A stretch of DNA of 64,000 nucleotides from Sphagnum compactum (taxonomy: Eukaryota; Bryophyta; Sphagnopsida; Sphagnales), in NCBI GenBank assembly GCA_965153455.1, contig OZ234496.1, positions 14,624,304 to 14,688,303 on the forward strand, written 5' to 3'. Under the pieces are notes generated by a model. That model did not search any database. It was not told the origin of the DNA and saw nothing but the letters and a program-made list of their open reading frames with translations. Position numbers and translations under genes: made by a program. Shown here piece after piece: positions 1 through 12,179 of this stretch (position 1 is the stretch's first letter; every line of letters begins with the position of its first letter).

Positions 1-2950
1 CGCAGGTAGAACTTGTGAGATGAATGTGAGCACAGTTACTACAAAAACATAATGGAAAGCTGCTGTGGTCACAAAGTCTGTGATCACAGCAGCCTAATGA
101 AGAGATGTTCTAAGTTATATTAAAAGCTTGAAGCGAGAATCTCCCCTAGTGTAAGTCTATACACTCGGCTGTTGTAGCACGTACTTGATCCTGTCGAAGA
201 ACCCCGGCGCCCCATCATCCAGCAGAAGCGGTGTCGTAACAGTTTTTGTACATTCTTTTGTGCTAAGTTAACATCGTAAGGATTTGCTAATCTCGCATTC
301 TCGGCATGCTCATATTCGACAGCAGATTTCAGAGGCGGTTCCCCTGTTAAGAATTTGTGAACAATGTGATTCTGTACGCGCTGATTGCAGTGAGCTAGGT
401 GAGCAATCTTACAGACCTAGCTTTGGTGTGTGCTTCTTCGTGCTTAATTGTTTGAGGCAAAATCTTATTTTTAGTTAGCCAAGTGAACAATTATCTTAGT
501 TAACAATCCATTGTCTGACCCTGCTTTCGTGTGTGTTTCTCGTGCTTAATTGTTTGAGGCTTTGATTTCTTATTTTGCAGTTAGCTTGCCGAGTAGTCTT
601 CATTCTAGCAACGCATTGACTGACCCTACTTAGGGTACTTTCCAATATATACGTGAGACACGTTCATTTAGATTTAGGGCTTCGAATCTTAGCAACTGTG
701 GCATGTGTATTTTTTTGGAGCAGCAAACTTATATTTAGAAGGTCTACGATCGTTCGCCTTGACCCGAAGTCCTAGTCCAGTGTTCAGTGTTATGCTGTCT
801 TAATGCCCCGGCTCCACGTAACCACCTGGCTAATTAAACATACTTTAAGTGGCATAGATAACAGGATCACAATTACAACAGCACTTTACCTGTTCTAATT
901 ATGATAGAATATCATCACCATATCTAAGTTTAGAACAGCAGCAGTGAAATTTATCATGGCTCGGGAGTTGATGAACTGTTGAGGTTTGCTAAATTAAAGT
1001 TCAGGAAAAAGGGTTAACAGGTTGCTGGCTAAGCCTCTGAGAGTTAAATTAGGAAGTTGTTGCAATATTTCCTCAACGAACTGGCAGTTGCTGTAGGGGC
1101 CATATACTGCACTTAGCCAGACGCTAAACATCCTAGTCTTTTTGCTTCTCAACAATTGCATGGGGAGAAATATGTTGAAGATTTCTAGGGCTCCTTAGAG
1201 GCCCCCCTATGAGGGTTGATAGGAGATCGGTTTAGTCCGTGTGGATTGTAGTCCCCTCTACCAGCATGTCCTTCCAATGACTAGAATAATATCGTAATCA
1301 TATTACAAATATTATAGGGTCTTGCAATGTATTGTTACGTTGTTCTCAAGTCTTGACTAAAATCTGAACCAGCAGGAACAACCCGTCTACATGATGGGTG
1401 ACACGACATTTAACTCTTTACCACCAGCTGTTGATTGCAAAGCCACCAAAGTACATTTAACTGTTATCAGGACTTGATAGCGGACCGTACCCCTCTCCCC
1501 CATCAAAACGAACTTTAAGGGGCATTGCCATTCTGTCAGAGCTCGTAATCGGGAGCTGTAAGGTCCTGCACGTCCAACTTCAACTAGACTCAGCCAGGCA
1601 AAGCTGGAAGAACACCGTGTGTTCAATTGCTAGCTGAGCGGGATCAGGTCGACTTATTTGAGATGAATTTATGTTGAGGCTCTCAATACCTTTAATACTT
1701 CTGGTGTCAGTCATTACAAGCCATTCTACCAACCCCACGACCCATTCATTGTGGAGTTCATAAGCATCCTGAGGAGTGAAATCCCTAAATGCCTTGGACA
1801 TTCTAGGAGACTAAAAATATTCTTACACCAAGCTTATAAATTGATATGGGAGCAGTTGGAATCGGTGCTTTTTTAAAAAGAATTCCGACAAGTAGCCATA
1901 CTGGAGACTGTGTGCTCAGCTGGCACCTAAAGACACACGCCAGGAATCCGGCAGTCAAAATTGCAAAAATATTAGTGTTCTTTGGGATTTCTAATCGTCA
2001 AATTTCAAAAAATCCAAATAGAAATCTCCAGATTTTACATCAGGGTCGCGAAAGTAGCCAATAATATGGAAGGATGCTTGATTTTTTCACCTTTCATTTT
2101 GTTTTGCGGCCAAGTAGGTCTAAATTGTCTTGTGGATGATGGCCACTATGGCTGCATACAAAATTCGAAAAAAAAAAACACTGATGACAATAGAGTTGTT
2201 GTTTGTAATTTAGTACCCCATAGCCCTGAAATTGGGAAGGAGCAGTGGAATCAAAAGAAGGCCCTTGATCGAATGAAAAAAAAAACGGAATTAAAATGGG
2301 ATGAACTCAAAGCCTAAGCACAACAAATGGAATAGGTTAAGCAACCTTCGTTGGTACATTTAACGTCTGAGATCTTGTTGGGCATTATTGGGTTCCGGCA
2401 TGGGGGGTGGGGTTCATCCCACAAAGTGCATGGGCATGCTTTGAAAAGGGCAAGAACCTTATAGATATAGCTTTAGTGTACATACACACCATTTTTGTAT
2501 TAAACCATTATATATTAACTTAACATGATATATTTTTGTCACCATCCTTTTTGTAATGTGGTTAGTTGAACATTTTTATATCAATCCACCTGTTTTAATT
2601 TTGACCTTTAATTTTTGCACACAATACCCCCATCCACCACAAATGGATTACCTTTACTATAAACCAAATGAATAATACCCTCATCTAATAGGGTAGCACA
2701 TTTTGTGGCGATGTTAGAGCATTTAAATAATACCTTCATTATCCTTCTCATGAATAACTTTAAGGGAAAAATGTAATTTATTATTTTTATATAATTACAT
2801 TGCCCACTTTCATGAAACAACCCCTTGGTGCATAAACTAATTTGTCTATGTGGGTATTACAAACTTTTGATCTTCTCTTGTTTATGGTTGTCCATAAAGC
2901 GTCTCAAATTGCAATACCTAAATATCAAACAACTCATGTTCATGTTTTGT
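1..2950. other. Spacer with no recognised gene
   Basis: No convincing gene is visible. Positions about 424-630 hold an imperfect tandem duplication (period about 103 bp): the phrase CGTGCTTAATTGTTTGAGGC occurs in both halves, near 439 and 541. A 73-codon minus-strand open frame (1,580-1,801) has fairly balanced, gene-like composition, but I recognise no domain and see no supporting splice context. A plus-strand frame at 1,982-2,317 ends in a lysine-rich A-tract and looks incidental. From about 2,400 the base composition becomes strongly AT-rich. Confidence 0.5.
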
Positions 2951-3559
2951 GAACCATACAGACATAGCCATGTGCAATAGTCTCAATTTTTAAGAATTGC
3001 AACAACGATATTCGAGTGTGGTAAGGTTATTAAAAGTTTTTATCAACTTCATGTCAGAATAAAAAATGATGAATGCGCATGGTTGCATGGGGGCTTTTTT
3101 TTTCTTCTGAAATTCAATATTAAATGAATGAGGTGTAGGGTTATATTTTCTTCAACAAAAGCTAGTAATCATAGTTTTAGAACCTTAGTTACATGATTAC
3201 GGGTGAGAAATCTTTAGAGGGTTGGGGTTAAAAGCAAGTGCCAAAATTCGTAATGTTTGGCAAAACATTGGTCTTGTTATGGTATTTAGTGGATAGTCAT
3301 GTAAACGAAGATGTTTGAGATTTGTGAAGCAGTTGAGGGGGTGTTAATGAAAGGTCCAATGAAGATAGAATAATTTTCAAACATTGTAAGTGTAAGATTA
3401 ATTCGAAACAACATGATGACTAAATTAAATAGTGTGATAGGGTGGCAATGGCAACATGGATTTCATGATGAGTGAAACTTTTATTCAAGTTATGGATAAG
3501 CTCAATAAGGACCTGCAATTACATGTTGAGTCCTCGGCTATGCCATAGTGATAGTTCAT

Positions 3560-3977
3560 AATTGTAGGAAATCTAAGATGCATCAAATGGTGTGAACTAA
3601 GTAATCCACCTTGCTATTAGGAAGCAGATGACGAATTAGACTCCGCAACCAACGATAGTGTCCAACGCTGGGAATTGAGACCATGCAAAGATGGAGGTGT
3701 CTTTTGTTTCCTAAACACCTTCGTAAACAGTTTCAAGTTCATCATCAGAAGTGGGGTTGACTTACAACAAAATCACCAAAGTACGAAGGTTCGAAAAAAT
3801 GCGATAATATCTAGCTTGAGGGGGTTCAATTTCAAGACGAGGGCGCACTTTTCACGATTCGGGATCTTCATCATGAGGATGTTACATCAATGTCAAATCT
3901 AAGGATGACTCCCGAGGCGGTTCTTCATTCATTTGTGTGGTTTGAAGCCCGTATGACATGGTCATGCACAACGCCAT
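3560..3977 (-). pseudogene. Decayed unknown gene in E1 copy 1
   Basis: The start codon at 3,977 (reverse strand) aligns with the ATG at 61,051 in copy 2. Both copies then share a readable protein pattern: an N-terminal SYG-x-QT-x-Q-x-N segment, a YYRI-x-x-N-x-RTLVILL segment and an ETKDTSIF-like segment. Here the frame is broken by several stops, including one before the YYRI segment and one after the RTLVIL segment. Conservation of amino acids across two diverged copies argues that this was once coding. I do not recognise the family. The minisatellite lies upstream of the gene in both copies. Confidence 0.45.
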
Positions 3978-4218
3978 GAATTTAAGGAAAGGAAAAGAAT
4001 CTTCAATCAAAATCAACTCAATGATGAAGGTTTAGACGACTTGGTGCATCGAGATGCATGGTTGTAATTTATAGGTCAAAAAAAAGGAAGGAGAGGCGTA
4101 AAGTAATGGTTTAGAACCATGGTAAAGTAAAATCTTAAGATCAATGGAAAAAAAAAAGTTTAAGTAACATTTGTTGGGGGGGAAAATGAGAGAAGGTGAA
4201 AAGGATGCGTCTCCTTTT

Positions 4219-4905
4219 CCTTCCAAAGGCCACCAAACATTGGACCCTTTCAAGGTCCACCAAAAATTAAAACCTTTTATTGGCCACCAAGCATTGGAAC
4301 CTTCCAAAGGCCACCAAGCATTGGAACCTTTCGGGGGCCACCAAGCATTGGAACCTTTCGGGGGCCACCAAGCATTGGAACCTTCCAAAGGCCACCAAGC
4401 ATTGGAACCTTCCAATGGCCAACAAGCATTGGAACCTTATATTGGTCACCAAGCATTCGAACCTTCTATTGGTCACCAAGCACTAGAACCTTCTATTGGC
4501 CACCAACCATTGGAACCTTCCAAAGGCCACTAAGCATTGGAACCTTTCGGGGGCCACCAAGCATTGGAACCTTCCAAAGGCCACCAAGCATTGGAACCTT
4601 CCAATGGCCAACAAGCATTGGAACCTTATATTGGTCACCAAGCATTCGAACCTTCTATTGGTCACCAAGCACTAGAACCTTCTATTGGCCACCAACCATT
4701 GGAACCTTTTATTGGCGACCAACCATTGGAACCTTTTATTGGCGACCAACCATTGGAACCTTTTATTGGCTACCAACCATTGGAACCTTTCAAAGGCCAC
4801 CAAGCATTGAACCCTTTCAAAGGCCACCAAACATTGGAACCTTCCAAAGGCCACTAAACATTGGAACTTTCCAAAGGCCACCAACCATTAGAACCTTCCA
4901 TTAGA
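4219..4905. repeat. 27-bp minisatellite with 189-bp higher-order period
   Basis: About 25 tandem units of 27 bp, with the core CCAAGCATTGGAACCTT followed by a variable linker such as TCCAAAGGCCA, TCGGGGGCCA, ATATTGGTCA or TTATTGGCGA. A block of units recurs at an offset of 189 bp (seven units; compare TTCGGGGG at 4,357 and 4,546), so part of the array grew by block duplication. Because 27 is divisible by three, several frames stay open on both strands, giving repeat peptides such as GHQALEPSK and GSNAWWPLE; these are products of the period, not evidence of a protein. E1 copy 2 has only about 2.6 units at 60,740-60,809. Confidence 0.95.
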
Positions 4906-5149
4906 GGCTTTCCTTCACCTTCTTCTTTTTAAAGGTGTGAATTTGGATCATTTAGAGTCTCTTTTTTCGAACTTAATTATTTATTTGAGTCTTGAAAAAC
5001 TTGTTCCTAAAACTTTCCTTGGGAAGAGAAGAATGATTAGTTTTAGTAGATGGTGGAAAGAGGCAGAAGAAATTGAATGATAGTAGTACCTTTGAAAGAA
5101 TGGAAGTGAATAGTTTTGGGAGCTTGGAATCTTAGAGAAATTTCACAAG

Positions 5150-5885
5150 ACTTTTCGAGTTTTGTAACATAACTTCTTTTAACAAAGCTTGAAATTTGGT
5201 AAATAGATGTGCCTGGTAGTTAGCCGTCTAATGAACTAAGGCAAACTAGATTTGAATAACGTATGTGATAAGAACAATGTTTTGAGTGACTAGAGGTCTG
5301 TTGTCTAGTTGAACTTTCTACTTTCGCAAATCCCTCTCGGGTTCTATGGCATAACTTTTTATTGATTTAAGTGCAGAGCTTGAAATATGGTGGGCAGATG
5401 CATCCTGTAGCTAACTTTCCAATGAATTATTGCAAGAGAGATTTGAATAAGTTATGGGATGGCGAAAATGTTTTAAGTGACTAGAGGTCTGCTGTCAAGT
5501 TGAGCTTTCTCTTTTAGTAAAACCCTTTCAGGTTTTATGCCACAACTTTTTACTAATTTGGGTGCAGAGCTTGAAATTTGGTGGGTAAATGCACCTTGTA
5601 GCTACCTTTCCAATGAACTAAGGCAAGCTAGATTTGGATAACATATGTGATAGGAACAATGTTTTGAGTGATTGAAGATATGTTGTCAAGTTGAACTTTC
5701 TACCTTCGTGAAACCTTTTCGGGTTCTATGGCACAACTTTTTACTGATTTAGGTGCAGAACTTGAGATTTGGTAAGTAGATGTGCCTTGTAGCTAACTTT
5801 CCAATGAACTAATGCAAGTTAGATTTGGATAACACATGTGATAGGAACAAAGTTTCGAATGATTAGAGGTTTGTTGTCAAGTTTA
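5150..5885. repeat. ~185-bp tandem array inside E1 copy 1
   Basis: Four imperfect units of about 185 bp, recognised by the recurring phrases GCACAACTTTTTACTGATTT, GCTTGAAATTTGGT, TAGCTAACTTTCCAATGAAC and GACTAGAGGTCTGTTGTC. Unit landmarks (the CACAACTTTTTA phrase or its variants) fall near 5,165, 5,348, 5,540 and 5,726. E1 copy 2 has two units at 60,075-60,475, so copy number differs between the two copies. Confidence 0.85.
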
Positions 5886-6017
5886 GCATAGTGTCAAATC
5901 CTTAAAAGTTGGTTTAAATGAATGAAAATTTAACATAAAATTCTAGGATTTAGAATATTTAAACTTAAAAAATATATCTATTAATTCCAATTCATAAATG
6001 ATGCAAAGGAAGCTGTG

Positions 6018-8085
6018 AAGAATTCTTACACACCCTCTCACATGAAGATATGCACTCACAAAACTCGTTTGGGGGTGGAACTACTACGTAGTTATATTTG
6101 AACAAGTTAAGGTGGTTCAATAAAATGTGATGAAATTCACTAAAAAATTTAATGCGTTGTACCCACTTGGAGGATATCAAGACATTTTGGAAAAATCAAA
6201 ACTCACCATGATGAAATGTGAAAAAACATTGTGTTGATGTTTTATCAATGTTCACGCTCGATAGTTGAACCCGTTTCGTTCCATTCCTCATAATAACTTT
6301 AAACACTCTCCTAATCTAACATGCATAAGATTGTTGGGAAAATAATCTTCAAGGAAATAATGTAACTAAATTTTAAAAGTTTTTATTTCTGAAATCAAAA
6401 ATTATGCTTCAAAACTAAAAGCTATTTTGACAAGATTTGAGAGAAAAAGACAATTTTAACCTGCTCTACTTTCGGCAAGTGTAGCTCCCTTGCAGTAACC
6501 TTGATGATGTTGAAATTTTGAGACAATGCTTTACACCTCTTAAACTAAAACCTTTTGAAATTTGAGACAAATCCAATGGTGGATCTAAAACGAACAACTA
6601 TTTTAGTAAAAACTCTAGAGGCTTGTTCATGGAAATTATTTCATGAACTCCACTACAACTACTTGCTACACACAATTTCTTTCCATGCTCTTTTGGTTAC
6701 ACATATTTCCTTCCATGAACAACCCTTCTTCACATATAACAACTAGTTCTCCTCTCACACATTCCTTTTCCTCCTCTTCCCAAAAAAACACAAGATAAAA
6801 CTCCTTTATTTCCCAGCTTCCCATGACCCCTCTTGAATTTGTTCTCCTTGTCCAATGGAAATTATGGAAATTATTCCCTTCAATCAGTGGCCTCCTCATC
6901 CTTCATTAACCAATGAGAATCAAGGATGATTTGCCCTTTAATGAAGTTTAGGATGAGAATTCTTGTGCCCAAAAACACTAAAAGGGTTCCATCGTGGAAT
7001 CAAATAGGATGATAATCTTCATGACCAATGGAAGTAGAAGATTCATCCTTTTCCTTATCTTGGACATCTTGATGAGGTTATTGAGCTCGATCATTGTCAA
7101 TTCTGTTTGTTTGACTTTCACATCCTACTTCTTCATCCTAATTATTCTAAGTAACTAACTATTAGGATAATTTATCAATAATAATAAGTAAATATCCTTG
7201 AGTTTTCACTTGACTTAATCAATTCAATGGTAGTAATAACATTTTCGTGTACCATTTACTCTTATAATATCCCCTAATTATTCCTTATTGTGTACTAATT
7301 AATTGTGTAGTACGTAGTAAATTAAAATTTCCATTACAAGAATTCCCATGTACTTCTAAGTCCACCGTTGAAATTAGGGCTTCACGAATTCATTGGAACT
7401 AGGATGTCCAGGTTTTCGTGAAGTTTTGCCGTCACTGTCACGCATTACGCCTACCCTAATTTTTTAAATAAAGGCATCGAGCCCTTTTGAATGCAAGTAC
7501 CAAATTGTTTCGACTACCCCTTTCATTTTTGTTGATGCAAGTGAGGATTCAGTCATGGCAGATGATGTTGCTACGCCTTCGAATCCTCCAGTTATGCCAA
7601 CAAAAGAAGAAGAACTTGAAGAAAAATCGTTTGACACGAATGATCACACGAAAAAGAACCGTCCAGAAGAATGGTGCACACTCGAGTCAATCGTTCAGCA
7701 TGGGATTGTCAATTGTCTCCTAACCCACATGCCTTAACTGTTTACTTAGAATTTGTTTCTACTCATGGAGCCGCGCCAAAAAGGTTTGAAAAGTGTTAGT
7801 GTGAAGATGACGGTGTTCGTCTTCATTATCGAACTTGGGTTCCTGGTGATGGCCATTATTGTTAGCTATGAGGCCTAATCAACCCCCTTTCCATGGAACA
7901 TCAAACCAAATACCTAGCTCGCACCATTCATTGCATTTTGGATTTTTTGTAGTTGCGATCTATCCCCTTTAAGTCATTTACTAAATTGTAATTCACTTGA
8001 GGTTACTCAAGTGGAAATGTTAGTATCTAAATTCAATTTTGATTTTATTTAGGAGCCTAATAAAAGTGAAGATTGAATGAGGATG
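6018..8085. other. Segment present only in E1 copy 1
   Basis: E1 copy 2 runs directly from sequence matching about 6,018 to sequence matching about 8,085. This 2.07 kb is therefore an insertion in copy 1 or a deletion from copy 2. No inverted termini or target duplication are obvious at the edges. It contains the coding remnant at 7,555-7,866 and is otherwise AT-rich, with no recognisable gene. Confidence 0.55.
7555..7866 (+). pseudogene. Broken coding remnant, unknown family
   Basis: The frame opens with ATGGCAGATGATG and gives an acidic, lysine-rich start (MADDVATPSNPP) leading to ESIVQHGIVN. A stop follows directly after HMP. Shifting frame by one base restores readable protein (FVSTHGAAPKRFEKC), then an in-frame TAG, then CEDDGVRLHYRTWVPGDG. 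The balanced composition and readable protein on both sides of the breaks suggest a real gene fragment that has decayed. I do not recognise the domain. A fragment carried by a transposon is the most likely explanation, given its position inside E1. Confidence 0.45.
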
Positions 8086-8511
8086 TATTTCAACTACCAA
8101 CACAACTTAATATTTAAAAATACACCTTGCATTTTTCCTTCACCGGTAGCATATGTACCTCCGAATATAATCACCTCATAAAACTGAGAGTAGAGGGAAA
8201 GAAAGTCGCCTCACATGTTCCATTACCCTAATTTAAATTTTTGCCTAATATATGTTTCAAATAAATAGGGGGGACATTGGGTTTAAGGTTTAGGGAAATT
8301 AAGCTCACCTTTCTGTCATTAATTGTTTTAAGGTAACCTTTTTTTTAACATTCATTTTATTCCATGGAATATTTTTTAAATGAATTTATGTATTCACATA
8401 CACACATATATCTAAGGAGGTTCATATTTTTCTTTTTTTTTTATTAAAAGAGGAAAATGAAAGCAATTCCATGGCAAAAGTATGAATGATAAAAAACCTT
8501 GCCATTAGTTG

Positions 8512-8522
8512 CCCCCCCCCCC
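8512..8522 (+). repeat. Homopolymer C(11)
   Basis: A run of eleven cytosines in strongly AT-rich surroundings. Length errors in assembly are likely here. Confidence 0.9.
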
Positions 8523-8859
8523 AAAATAAGTTTAAAACACAAGTTGATAGTATGACATAATTTAAGGTTACGTAAAAGTAATTCCAAAATTAGGTTTAAC
8601 ACTTAGTTCTAAAAAAATTGTTAAATTCCACCATTAAAGTTATGCCACCGATTCTTTTTGTGTTTATTTAATTTAGGGTCAATGTAGGGATTTTTGTTGC
8701 ATACAAAGGTTTTAGTTCAACATTTAAAGGTTCATTATATAGGTTTGCTTAATTTTTCAAATTTAAACCTATGCATTTATTAAGTTGTAATGTTTACATA
8801 ATTTATGGTTTATGCAAAAAATTTACCAATATTAGGTTTAAGGTTTTTTTGTATGCCCC

Positions 8860-9800
8860 AACCTCAAATTGCAATACCTATGTAAATCTATGTTATGTAA
8901 CCCCACTTGACTTAATAATGCAAAAATTTATTCCCTCATCATCTAAAGTTATGTAAGTACATCTCGTCTACTAAATGTAATACCTGCATTTAGTGGATAA
9001 AAAACAATAAGAAATATCCAAAAGATACTTATTTAAAAATTAAACCAATTATCAATACTTTCATCTTTAGGTGTAAGCATTAATTGTGGGCATGTCCCAA
9101 TTTTTCCAAACCCTAATTTGTAATACCTACATCATTTGTAGTCAATGTTAGGGTGATCATTAAGGCAATTTTGCCTTTATTATTGTAATGTAATATTACT
9201 AGTCTACCATAATAGCTTATCACAATACCTACATAAATTTATATTATGTACCTTCACCAAAAGCCCCTTTTAGTTAATAAGTATGTATTATGCAGATATT
9301 GCAAAAACTTAGTCCTTCATCATCTAAAGTTACTTAGGGGGATCTTGTCCACCAAATGTAATACCTACATCTAATGGATTGAATGCAATGAGAAATATCC
9401 AAATGATATTTACAAATAAAGCAAATCCATTAAAGCAAATCATCATTCTGATGAGAAAAGGTAAGACAATACCCACATCAAGTGGTCAAATCCCCCACTA
9501 GGAGTAGGGAATTTGCAATACCTTCATCTAACGTACTAATATATAATTAATACTCACAAAAGATATGAAATTATATGCAATATTTGTATTAGTGTTTGTT
9601 AACCTTTAACTATGATATACCCTAAACCTTATAATGGGCATGCAAGACCAATTAAATGCCATAAGAAACAAGATGGGTAACATTACCTTCATATTGACCT
9701 AGTGATTATTGTACAATTGACTTACAATACCCACACTATATAAGGTGGTAAATCAGTTGTATATGATGTAAGTATACAATACCCACCTTTATAATGACAT
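8860..9800 (+). repeat. Dispersed CAATACC(T/C)ACATC motif cluster
   Basis: A motif close to CAATACCTACATCTAATGG recurs about nine times in the same orientation, near 8,871, 8,980, 9,120, 9,217, 9,360, 9,466, 9,513, 9,733 and 9,777, with irregular spacing. A smaller set of the same motif lies at 2,627, 2,676 and 2,912. The cluster sits just beyond the 3' end of the MULE relic (which reads leftwards), where transposase-binding subterminal repeats might be expected. That role is inference. Confidence 0.6.
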
Positions 9801-9938
9801 TCAAGTGACATATTCTTGTTTGGGAGTTTTAGAATATGTGTTATATAGCCTTAGCAATGTACCTTTAACTTTCAAACCCTATATGTTCATTGATACAAAA
9901 TCAATGCTTTAACATGTTGTTTTTTTTTACTTATGAAC

Positions 9939-11830
9939 CTATTTCTTATGGATATTTCCATGTTCTAACATTGTCTCATGCCAATCCTTCATCCTGTGCA
10001 TTGAATTGCTAAGTCCATCATTGACATAATGAAATACCATGCTAGGATGCATGATTTCATTTGCCTTGGAAAGGCGAATACTTTGCACATCTATTGCAAT
10101 AACATCCAACAATGATATGGTGTGGTCTATGAGTTGAACCCCACCTTCTTTAACTTCATTGATGTTTTTTTGCATTACGTCACCCATTCAAGCAAACGCT
10201 TTCTCCTTGGGGGTGGATGAACTTGAAGGTTGGTTGTGATCTTTCTTTTTTTCCACATTGGGGGAGGTATCATCTAATGACATAAGCTCGCACATATCAA
10301 CAACCCATGGTTTTTCAAAGTGATCTTCATTGGCCTCTTCACCATCAGATTCATTGTCATAAATGTGCAAATAGGTAGGGCTTATAAACATAGTGACAAA
10401 ACCTCCACGATCAAATCCATACCATGTCTCACAATATTGAATGATATTTTCTTTAATGAGATCGGAAGAACTGTAACTTGATGTTTGCACAAGTTTCCAC
10501 ACAACACCCATTCACATGTGCAACAAGCATACTAGGTGAAAGGAAGTGGGACCTTATATGTCACATTTGGATGTTGTTGATTTCGTACCATCCATGCATG
10601 GCCAATTTCATTTGATTCATCTATCCCATGGGGACATGGGTGTGAAGGATTAATGTGGCCTTCTTGACATTCATTTTCACAATGTGTTTTATAACTTTAT
10701 TTTTGATAAACCCACGTTTCTTCATTTCATCCGTGTGCATGTAGTGTTTTACAACTATTGTTGTGAGTCTCCCACTAACTAATCAATTCGCCAACCTCAA
10801 AGCCCCTTTGTTTCCAAAGAGAATCAATGTTTTAATGCCCCATGGTAAGATTCAATTGATGCTTGTGTGTCCTAATTTGAATGTGGCACTCATTGAAGCC
10901 ACACCATCCACAAATCTACAACAAGATACATAATACGCATGGGATTACCAAGTCCATCATTGGTGGTTCAACTTTAATTCAAGGAGTGAATATTTTGGGA
11001 TATGTACAACATGGTGGAACAACAATAATGGATTGAGAGTTAATTCACGTATCAACTTGGAAATAATAGGTAAAAAAATACCAAGTCCATGAATCATTAG
11101 ACAAATGTTGGGTGAAGCTTTCAATGATATTGTTTCACCCACAAGTCATGAAGGCTTCAATGCTTTCACTTGGTTCAATGGGCGTGACAGTGCGAAGGTC
11201 ATCCAATATTGCATTTCCCACCCCATTGTCTTTGATTCTTTCCATCGAATGTAAGTGCCAAACCTTTAAAACATGCCATGTGTAAAGGTAAATGGGCACT
11301 TGATCCTCACCCCACACAATCCTAACCATGCATAAAATACCAACTTATTATCATTTCAACTAATAACATTATTTACAATGGAGAATGTGGGATGAAATTT
11401 TGAAATGGTTGCATGTACATAAAAGCTCAAAAAAAGGTAGAATGAAAATAAAACTCATGTAATGCTCATAACTTTTGTGGAGCATCATCAACGATGAAAC
11501 ATGAAGGTTTCACTTAGGGTTCCTCTTTAAAAGCTTTATTTTCAAAGGAGTTAACCATTCCACCAAATCATTGCATGTTTGGTGACATGTAATGATCCAT
11601 GCAATTGGCATTCCAGCGTGATGTGCATCAAACACCATCAATGTGAACAAGTGAAATTTCACATCATTGGTGCTGAATGTGGCATCCATTGAAATTGCCC
11701 CATTATCACCTAATGAAACCATGGCTTGCAATTGAAATGGGGTTTGTATCCCTATTATGAATGGGGATATGAATTCCGTTATCCTCATTTACATCTTGAA
11801 AATAAAACACATCATTTAGATGACTAAATG
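9939..11830 (-). pseudogene. MULE-type transposase relic with SWIM zinc finger
   Basis: Reading leftwards from about 11,815: an IGIQTPFQLQ segment, then a MULE-type DDE core with the first acidic residue in SMDATFSTN, followed by HLFTLMVFDAHHAGMPIAWI and DLVEWLTPLK. After a one-base frameshift near 11,505 comes FIVDDAPQK, which fits the second catalytic Asp region. The 11,135-11,329 segment (TWHVLKVWHL) continues the core. Near 10,524-10,466 lies a SWIM finger, CTCEWVLCGNLCKH (C-x-C...C-x-H). The tail to 9,939 is acidic and serine-rich, with an in-frame stop between 10,188 and 10,187. Order and motifs match MURA/FAR1-like transposases of Mutator-like elements. At least one frameshift and several stops show that it is dead. 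Confidence 0.85.
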
Positions 11831-11890
11831 CCCATGTGCAAAGGGAAATGGCTAGACTTTTGTGTAAACACCAACTCCCTCTTTAGGTCC

Positions 11891-12151
11891 AAATTTTTTA
11901 AGGTGTACCAAAATCTTGTCACAACGTCACCTTTTTTTGTTTTTTTTACCTAGTCCTTTTTACCATGTAAATACACATTTATGGATGATTATGATGGAAT
12001 TTAAAATTGTAATGGTTTCAAATATAGTCCATTTGAAAATTGGAACAACTTTTGACTCATTATTTTTTATGGGGATCAAAACATAAGGTAAAAAAGGATT
12101 GCAATAAGGACTAGGCCCTTTTCATCCTGTGTGGTACACCTTAAAGGATTT
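11891..12151. mobile_element. MITE with AAGGTGTACCA terminal repeats
   Basis: A 261-bp element. The left end AAATTTTTTAAGGTGTACCA matches the reverse complement of the right end at 18 of 20 positions. The body is nearly the same as the outer element at 48,528-49,572. No transposase is present, so it depends on an autonomous partner. A clear target-site duplication could not be assigned. It lies just upstream of the MULE relic and may belong to that element or be an independent insertion. Confidence 0.8.
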
Positions 12152-12179
12152 TCTCTCACTTGTCATATATTTGCTTGTA

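Larger units (their letters stand above)
2953..8213 (-). mobile_element. Repeat element E1, copy 1
   Basis: The segment has a divergent inverted copy at 59,831-62,091. Homology can be followed by eye from about 2,953 (matching 62,091) through the minisatellite and the ~185-bp array to about 6,018, then resumes at about 8,085-8,213 (matching 59,831-59,950). The strand is assigned by the decayed gene inside it (3,977 downwards). Copy 1 holds far more tandem-repeat units than copy 2, and about 2.07 kb (6,018-8,085) not present in copy 2. I found no convincing terminal inverted repeats, LTRs or target-site duplication, so the class is unknown. It is called mobile because it is a dispersed repeat; segmental duplication is the alternative. 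Confidence 0.6.

Noticed and set aside
4032-4884. Long open frames on both strands with nonapeptide repeats
   Set aside because: They arise because the 27-bp period is divisible by three. Both strands stay open equally, and E1 copy 2 lacks most of the units.
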